A stretch of 9,922 nucleotides of DNA from Eubacterium sp. UBA3720 (GTDB taxonomy: Bacteria > Bacillota > Clostridia > Lachnospirales > Lachnospiraceae): NCBI GenBank assembly GCA_002371335.1, contig DFHP01000130.1:1-9922 (forward strand). Reading direction: 5' to 3'. Of the stretch, positions 7,310 to 9,922 are shown in pieces. The first letter of the stretch is position 1; every line of letters starts with the position of its first letter. The position numbers and the translations under genes were made by a program. The notes beneath the pieces are model-generated. The model was not told the DNA's origin. It did no database searches and was given only the letters and a program-made list of their open reading frames with translations.

Positions 7310-7510
7310 TTACTTAATGCCGTATTTCCTGTTGAATCGTTCAATACGTCCACGTGCTGTTGTTGCTTTCTGCTGTCCTGTATAGAAAGGATGGCATTTA
7401 GAACAAATTTCTACGTGAATGTCTTTTTTAGTAGAGCCAACTGTAAATGTATTTCCACAGTTACATGTCACGGTAGCCTGATAAAAATCCGGATGTATTC
7501 CCTGTTTCAA
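7310..7510 (-). CDS. rpmE: 50S ribosomal protein L31, zinc-binding type
   Basis: L31 is a small protein of the large subunit that bridges to the 30S head. With a TTG start at 7510 the protein is 66 residues and begins MKQGIHP, the usual opening of the family. The four zinc ligands are C16, C18, C36 and C39 (CxC...CxxC), marking the zinc-containing form rather than the zinc-free paralogue made in zinc starvation. An upstream GTG at 7519 is in frame, but it lies inside the Shine-Dalgarno sequence GAGGTGA, so it is unlikely to be used. The C-terminal RGRIERFNRKYGIK is typical. The gene has its own strong promoter (7556-7584) and its own terminator, so it can be expressed independently of rho. 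Confidence 0.96.
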   Translation of the reverse strand: MKQGIHPDFYQATVTCNCGNTFTVGSTKKDIHVEICSKCHPFYTGQQKATTARGRIERFNRKYGIK

Positions 7511-7515
7511 TGTTT

Positions 7516-7522
7516 TCACCTC
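7516..7522 (-). promoter_or_regulatory. Ribosome binding site deciding the rpmE TTG start
   Basis: GAGGTGA on the minus strand matches the anti-Shine-Dalgarno end of 16S rRNA over 7 bases and lies 5 bases before TTG at 7510. The in-frame GTG at 7519 overlaps this motif and cannot be its target. Confidence 0.8.
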
Positions 7523-7555
7523 TTCCGATAGTTAATAAATTCATACAGCTAGACG

Positions 7556-7584
7556 ATTATAGCATATTAAATTTTCAAATGCAA
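7556..7584 (-). promoter_or_regulatory. Sigma-A promoter of rpmE
   Basis: On the minus strand -35 TTGCAT (7579-7584), an exact 17-base spacer and consensus -10 TATAAT (7556-7561) point to transcription starting near 7549. This leaves a leader of about 40 bases before the TTG start, too short for a sizeable regulatory fold. Confidence 0.88.
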
Positions 7585-7604
7585 GAGACGGCGCCAGCTT
7601 TATA

Positions 7605-7629
7605 CACTTTTTTTCAGCACTTTTTTCAG
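7605..7629. repeat. Short tandem repeat between rho and rpmE
   Basis: Two adjacent copies of CAC-T(6 or 7)-CAG (13 and 12 bases, plus-strand reading) differ by one T. A 5-bp hairpin AGCAC/GTGCT (7616-7620 with 7631-7635) overlaps them. On the transcribed minus strand the tracts are A-rich, so this is not an intrinsic terminator for rho. Possibly a slippage product. Confidence 0.7.
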
Positions 7630-7687
7630 GGTGCTCTGCATTCTGTACCGCCTCTGTCTTTAATATACGTCCCTTCCGGGATACAGC

Positions 7688-9481
7688 TCAGAACTGTTTT
7701 CTTTTTATGACCAGATTTACCAGTTCCCGGTTATTTCTGGTATGCGTGAACATATGAAGAATATTTTCAGCGGCTTCTTCAGCTTTCATACCGTTAAGGG
7801 ATCTGCGCATGATGTTGACAGCTTCCTGTTCGTTTTTATCCAGCAGCAGATCTTCTCTTCGCGTACCGGATTTCGCGATATCGATCGCCGGAAAAACACG
7901 TCTCTCCTGCAGCTTTCTGTCAAGGATCAGCTCCATGTTTCCGGTTCCCTTGAATTCCTCATAAACCACATCATCCATTTTACTTCCCGTATCCACAAGC
8001 GCAGTGGCCAGTATGGTCAGGCTGCCGCCTTCACGCATGTTCCTGGCAGCTCCGAAAAACTTTTTCGGCATATGCAGCGCCGCCGGATCGAGACCGCCCG
8101 AAAGCGTTCTTCCGCTGGGAGGGATGACCTGATTATAGGCTCTGGCAAGCCTTGTAATACTGTCTATGAATATTGTGACGTCAAGGTTGCTCTCCACCAG
8201 ACGTTTCGCCCTCTCGATAACCATCTCTGAAACTCTGCGATGATGATCGGGCGTTTCATCAAAGGTGGAATAGATCACCTCTACGTTATCTCCCTGCACT
8301 GTTTCCCTGATATCAGTTACCTCCTCGGGACGCTCGTCAACCAGAAGAATGATCAGATGCATCTCAGGATTGTTTCTCAGAATAGATCTGGCAGTATCTT
8401 TCAGCAGCGTGGTCTTGCCGGCCTTCGGAGGAGAAACGATCATTCCTCTCTGACCCTTTCCGACAGGCGCCACCAGATCCATGATACGCATGGCCATGCT
8501 GCCCCCGTTTCTCTCCAGATGTATCCTTTCATTGGGAAAGATCGGAGTCATGTCCTCAAAATCATATCTGTGCTGGATCACTGAAGGATTCATTCCATTA
8601 ACGCTCTTTATGAATAACAGCGCCGAAAACTTCTCATTCTGTGTTTTTATTCTGGTATTGCCGTAAAGAATATCTCCCGTTTTCAGACGGAACTTACGGA
8701 TCTGCGAAGGAGAAACATAAACATCGTCATCACCCGGAAGAAAATTAGCCGAACGAATGAATCCATATCCGTCTCCGAGAACTTCCAGTATTCCCTCCGC
8801 AACGTTGCCGCTGTCCAGCGCCGCAACATCCTTTTTGTTATAATTCTTGTTTTCTTCCTGAGATTCCACGCCTTCGTCAAACATATTCCTGTTTCCGTTT
8901 GGATCGTCAGATATGTACATATCCCGAACATAGTCATTGCTGCGGATATCTTCTATGCCATGGTCATCACTCCAGCCGTCCGTTCCTGAAGATGAGTGTG
9001 ATTCAAAGCTCCTGTCCTGGTTTCTGCTTACATCCCGGTCCGCGGCGTTTCCGTTCCGGTCAGGATTCCTGTTTACGTTTCTGTCCTGATTTCTGTTTCC
9101 GCTTCTGTCCGCATTTCTGCTTCCTCCCCGGTCTGTGCGCCTGTTTACGCTCCGGTCAGGATTCCTGTTTACACCCCGCTCTGTGTCATGTGACTCGTTT
9201 CTGTGGGCAGAGCCGCGGCTTTCTCTTCTGTGATCATCGCCTCGATTTACGCCCCGGTCCGGATTTCTGTTCTCTGATCTGGCAGACGGGACTTCGCGCC
9301 GCACGATCCCTTCCCCGGATGCTTCCTGTCCGATTGAACTGTCCGCTGATCTCTCATCTTCCTCCAGCATTCTATCGATCAGATCATTTTTCCGAAGCGC
9401 GGATACTCCTTTCAATCCTCTTGCTTTTGCCAGCTCTCGTATCTGACTTAACTGTAATGAATTATACTGCTCCCTTGTCAT
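7688..9481 (-). CDS. rho: Transcription termination factor Rho with N/R/D-rich insert
   Basis: Rho is a hexameric RNA-dependent ATPase and translocase that ends transcription of untranslated RNA. The 597 residues far exceed the roughly 420 of E. coli Rho. The Rho_N helical domain is at 1-42. Residues about 43-222 form a low-complexity insert rich in Asn, Arg, Asp and Ser, with repeated units such as NRNPDRGVNR, VNRNPDRSVNR and NRNQDRNVNR (70-157). The cold-shock-like RNA-binding domain is at about 228-300 (GYGFIR 238-243). The ATPase core has Walker A PPKAGKTT (351-358), DERPEEV (382-388), Walker B region VTIFIDSITRLARAYN (435-450), Q-loop GRTLSGGLDPAAL (457-469) and R-loop GTGNMEL (512-518). 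The start ATG has GAGG 8 bases upstream; an in-frame GTG ten codons earlier lacks a site. No convincing intrinsic terminator follows. Confidence 0.98.
   Translation of the reverse strand: MTREQYNSLQLSQIRELAKARGLKGVSALRKNDLIDRMLEEDERSADSSIGQEASGEGIVRREVPSARSENRNPDRGVNRGDDHRRESRGSAHRNESHDTERGVNRNPDRSVNRRTDRGGSRNADRSGNRNQDRNVNRNPDRNGNAADRDVSRNQDRSFESHSSSGTDGWSDDHGIEDIRSNDYVRDMYISDDPNGNRNMFDEGVESQEENKNYNKKDVAALDSGNVAEGILEVLGDGYGFIRSANFLPGDDDVYVSPSQIRKFRLKTGDILYGNTRIKTQNEKFSALLFIKSVNGMNPSVIQHRYDFEDMTPIFPNERIHLERNGGSMAMRIMDLVAPVGKGQRGMIVSPPKAGKTTLLKDTARSILRNNPEMHLIILLVDERPEEVTDIRETVQGDNVEVIYSTFDETPDHHRRVSEMVIERAKRLVESNLDVTIFIDSITRLARAYNQVIPPSGRTLSGGLDPAALHMPKKFFGAARNMREGGSLTILATALVDTGSKMDDVVYEEFKGTGNMELILDRKLQERRVFPAIDIAKSGTRREDLLLDKNEQEAVNIMRRSLNGMKAEEAAENILHMFTHTRNNRELVNLVIKRKQF
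9011..9273 (-). repeat. Degenerate repeats encoding the disordered insert of Rho
   Basis: In-frame imperfect repeats of roughly 8-10 codons encode N-R-N-P/Q/A-D-R-x-x-N-R units (Rho residues about 70-157). On the plus strand they read as recurring TTTCTGT and CCGGTC/TCCTG words. The repeats are internal to rho and could change in length by slippage or recombination. Confidence 0.8.
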
Positions 9482-9696
9482 TGTCTTTTCCTCAACTTTG
9501 AATATAAACACACTGAACTGTAATTATTTTCTGCAATATATTCCGAATTTTCTTTAAAAAACAGGTTTCACCTTAAAACAGCTGAAAAATCGATCAGACC
9601 AGATTTAATATTAAATAAAAAATGATGAAAAAAAACGAAATGAAATCAGACTCAGATAAAACTGATATTAATTAATTCAATCCGAAAATATGTCAG
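9482..9696 (-). other. AT-rich leader between tRNA-Leu and rho
   Basis: No gene is seen. On the minus strand it contains a weak ATCAG/CTGAT hairpin (about 9649-9670) followed by T-rich tracts including eight Ts, a perfect 14-base palindrome ATTTAATATTAAAT (9603-9616), and a small AGGT/ACCT hairpin followed by GTTTTTT (about 9554-9572). These could be a weak tRNA terminator and elements of an attenuating rho leader, but each stem is short. Confidence 0.4.
9490..9493 (-). promoter_or_regulatory. Ribosome binding site deciding the rho start
   Basis: GAGG on the minus strand, 8 bases before ATG 9481. The alternative GTG at 9511 is preceded only by AT-rich leader and would add ten residues ahead of the usual MTREQYNSL opening of the Rho_N domain. 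Confidence 0.75.
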
Positions 9697-9705
9697 ATTA
9701 TAACA
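9697..9705 (-). promoter_or_regulatory. Candidate extended -10 promoter for rho
   Basis: TGTTATAAT on the minus strand fits the extended -10 consensus TGnTATAAT exactly and lies immediately 3' of tRNA-Leu. No good -35 is seen; the -35 position would fall inside the tRNA gene. Transcription from about 9690 would give rho a leader of roughly 210 bases. The match could also be chance in AT-rich DNA. Confidence 0.45.
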
Positions 9706-9706
9706 A

Positions 9707-9786
9707 TGCGGCTAACAGGACTTGAACCTGCATGGTTGCCCAACGGGACCTAAACCCGCCGCGTCTGCCAATTCCGCCATAGCCGC
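9707..9786 (-). tRNA. tRNA-Leu (anticodon UAG)
   Basis: The minus strand folds into a complete 80-base tRNA. The acceptor stem is GCGGCTA/TAGCCGC with discriminator A. The D arm is GCG/CGC. The anticodon stem GCGGG/CCCGT encloses loop TTTAGGT with anticodon TAG. A long variable arm TGG-GCAA-CCA marks a class II tRNA. The T arm is GCAGG/CCTGT with loop TTCAAGT. It reads CUA and, by wobble, other CUN leucine codons. The 3' CCA is not encoded and must be added by the CCA-adding enzyme. A strong promoter lies just upstream. No robust terminator follows, so transcripts may run toward rho. Confidence 0.96.
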
Positions 9787-9794
9787 ATATATGC

Positions 9795-9824
9795 ATTATA
9801 ACCATCTTAGGTGGAAAAATGCAA
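9795..9824 (-). promoter_or_regulatory. Sigma-A promoter of tRNA-Leu
   Basis: On the minus strand -35 TTGCAT (9819-9824), an 18-base spacer and -10 TATAAT (9795-9800) place the start of transcription a few bases before the mature tRNA 5' end at 9786. The -35 hexamer is the same as that of rpmE. Confidence 0.82.
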
Positions 9825-9840
9825 GCATTCATTAAGAACA

Positions 9841-9922
9841 AAGTCCGCGAGCGGACTTCAGCTCCCCAGCCCCTCAATCTTGAGGGGAGCGAACCGGGCT
9901 TTGCGCGCCGCCGCACAGCAGC
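9841..9922 (-). other. GC-rich palindromic segment upstream of tRNA-Leu
   Basis: Two hairpins lie close together. AAGTCCG/CGGACTT (9841-9858) has a 4-base loop and, on the minus strand, a weak TGTTCTT tail. CCCCTCAA/TTGAGGGG (9870-9887) is nearly loopless, and flanking GCTCCCC (9861-9867) can compete for GGGGAGC (9884-9890). The outer end is very GC-rich. It may be the 3' end of an upstream gene with its terminator (a TGA at 9858-9860 closes one frame open to the window edge) or an intergenic palindromic repeat. The window is too short to decide. Confidence 0.35.

Noticed and set aside
7616..7635. AGCAC/GTGCT hairpin after rho, considered as the rho terminator
   Set aside because: On the transcribed minus strand it is followed by an A tract, not a T tract, and the stem is only 5 bp.
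8899..9501. 200-residue plus-strand frame rich in Arg, Cys and Phe repeats
   Set aside because: It is the antisense reading of the Rho insert repeats; no independent start signal or homology is seen.
9603..9616. 14-base palindrome ATTTAATATTAAAT as an operator
   Set aside because: Composed only of A and T in an AT-rich leader, with no second copy; likely chance.
9698..9916. 72-residue minus-strand frame
   Set aside because: Covers the tRNA-Leu gene and its promoter, so it is not a coding sequence.

Overview
The window is a run of bacterial housekeeping genes, all on the minus strand, and fits Bacillota, class Clostridia, most likely Lachnospiraceae (inferred). The grounds are strong GGAGG-type ribosome binding sites, low-to-mid G+C, a zinc-type ribosomal protein L31, and a Rho factor with an Asn/Arg/Asp-rich insert. 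The neighbourhood rho - rpmE - DUF1385 - prmC - prfA is also typical of Clostridia.

Read in the direction of transcription (high to low coordinates): tRNA-Leu(UAG) at 9786-9707 has its own promoter. A 225-base AT-rich leader with a candidate extended -10 promoter leads into rho. Next comes rpmE with an excellent sigma-A promoter and a TTG start, followed by an intrinsic terminator. Immediately beyond that terminator begins a tight six-gene run: DUF1385/YqhQ-like membrane protein, prmC, prfA, glmM, a TPR lipoprotein and hflX, ending in a second intrinsic terminator at 415-437.

Functionally the run is centred on translation and the envelope. PrmC methylates the GGQ motif of release factors such as RF1 (prfA). 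HflX is a ribosome-splitting or rescue GTPase. L31 is a ribosomal protein and Rho terminates transcription. GlmM supplies glucosamine-1-phosphate for peptidoglycan. The TPR lipoprotein and DUF1385 protein are membrane-associated and of unknown role. No spacing in the six-gene run exceeds 85 bases and no internal terminator is visible, so one transcript is likely.

The least ordinary part is 1-400, just beyond the hflX terminator. It has no convincing gene but is densely structured. Bases 163-395 (minus strand) resemble HEARO, the omega RNA of IscB transposon-encoded nucleases, and start next to a GTGA tetranucleotide. It is followed at 48-162 by a long nested hairpin instead of an iscB gene. 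This is the best candidate for an unusual element. Several gene starts were moved inward because the Shine-Dalgarno sequence only fits the internal start codon (rho, rpmE, DUF1385, prfA, TPR lipoprotein).
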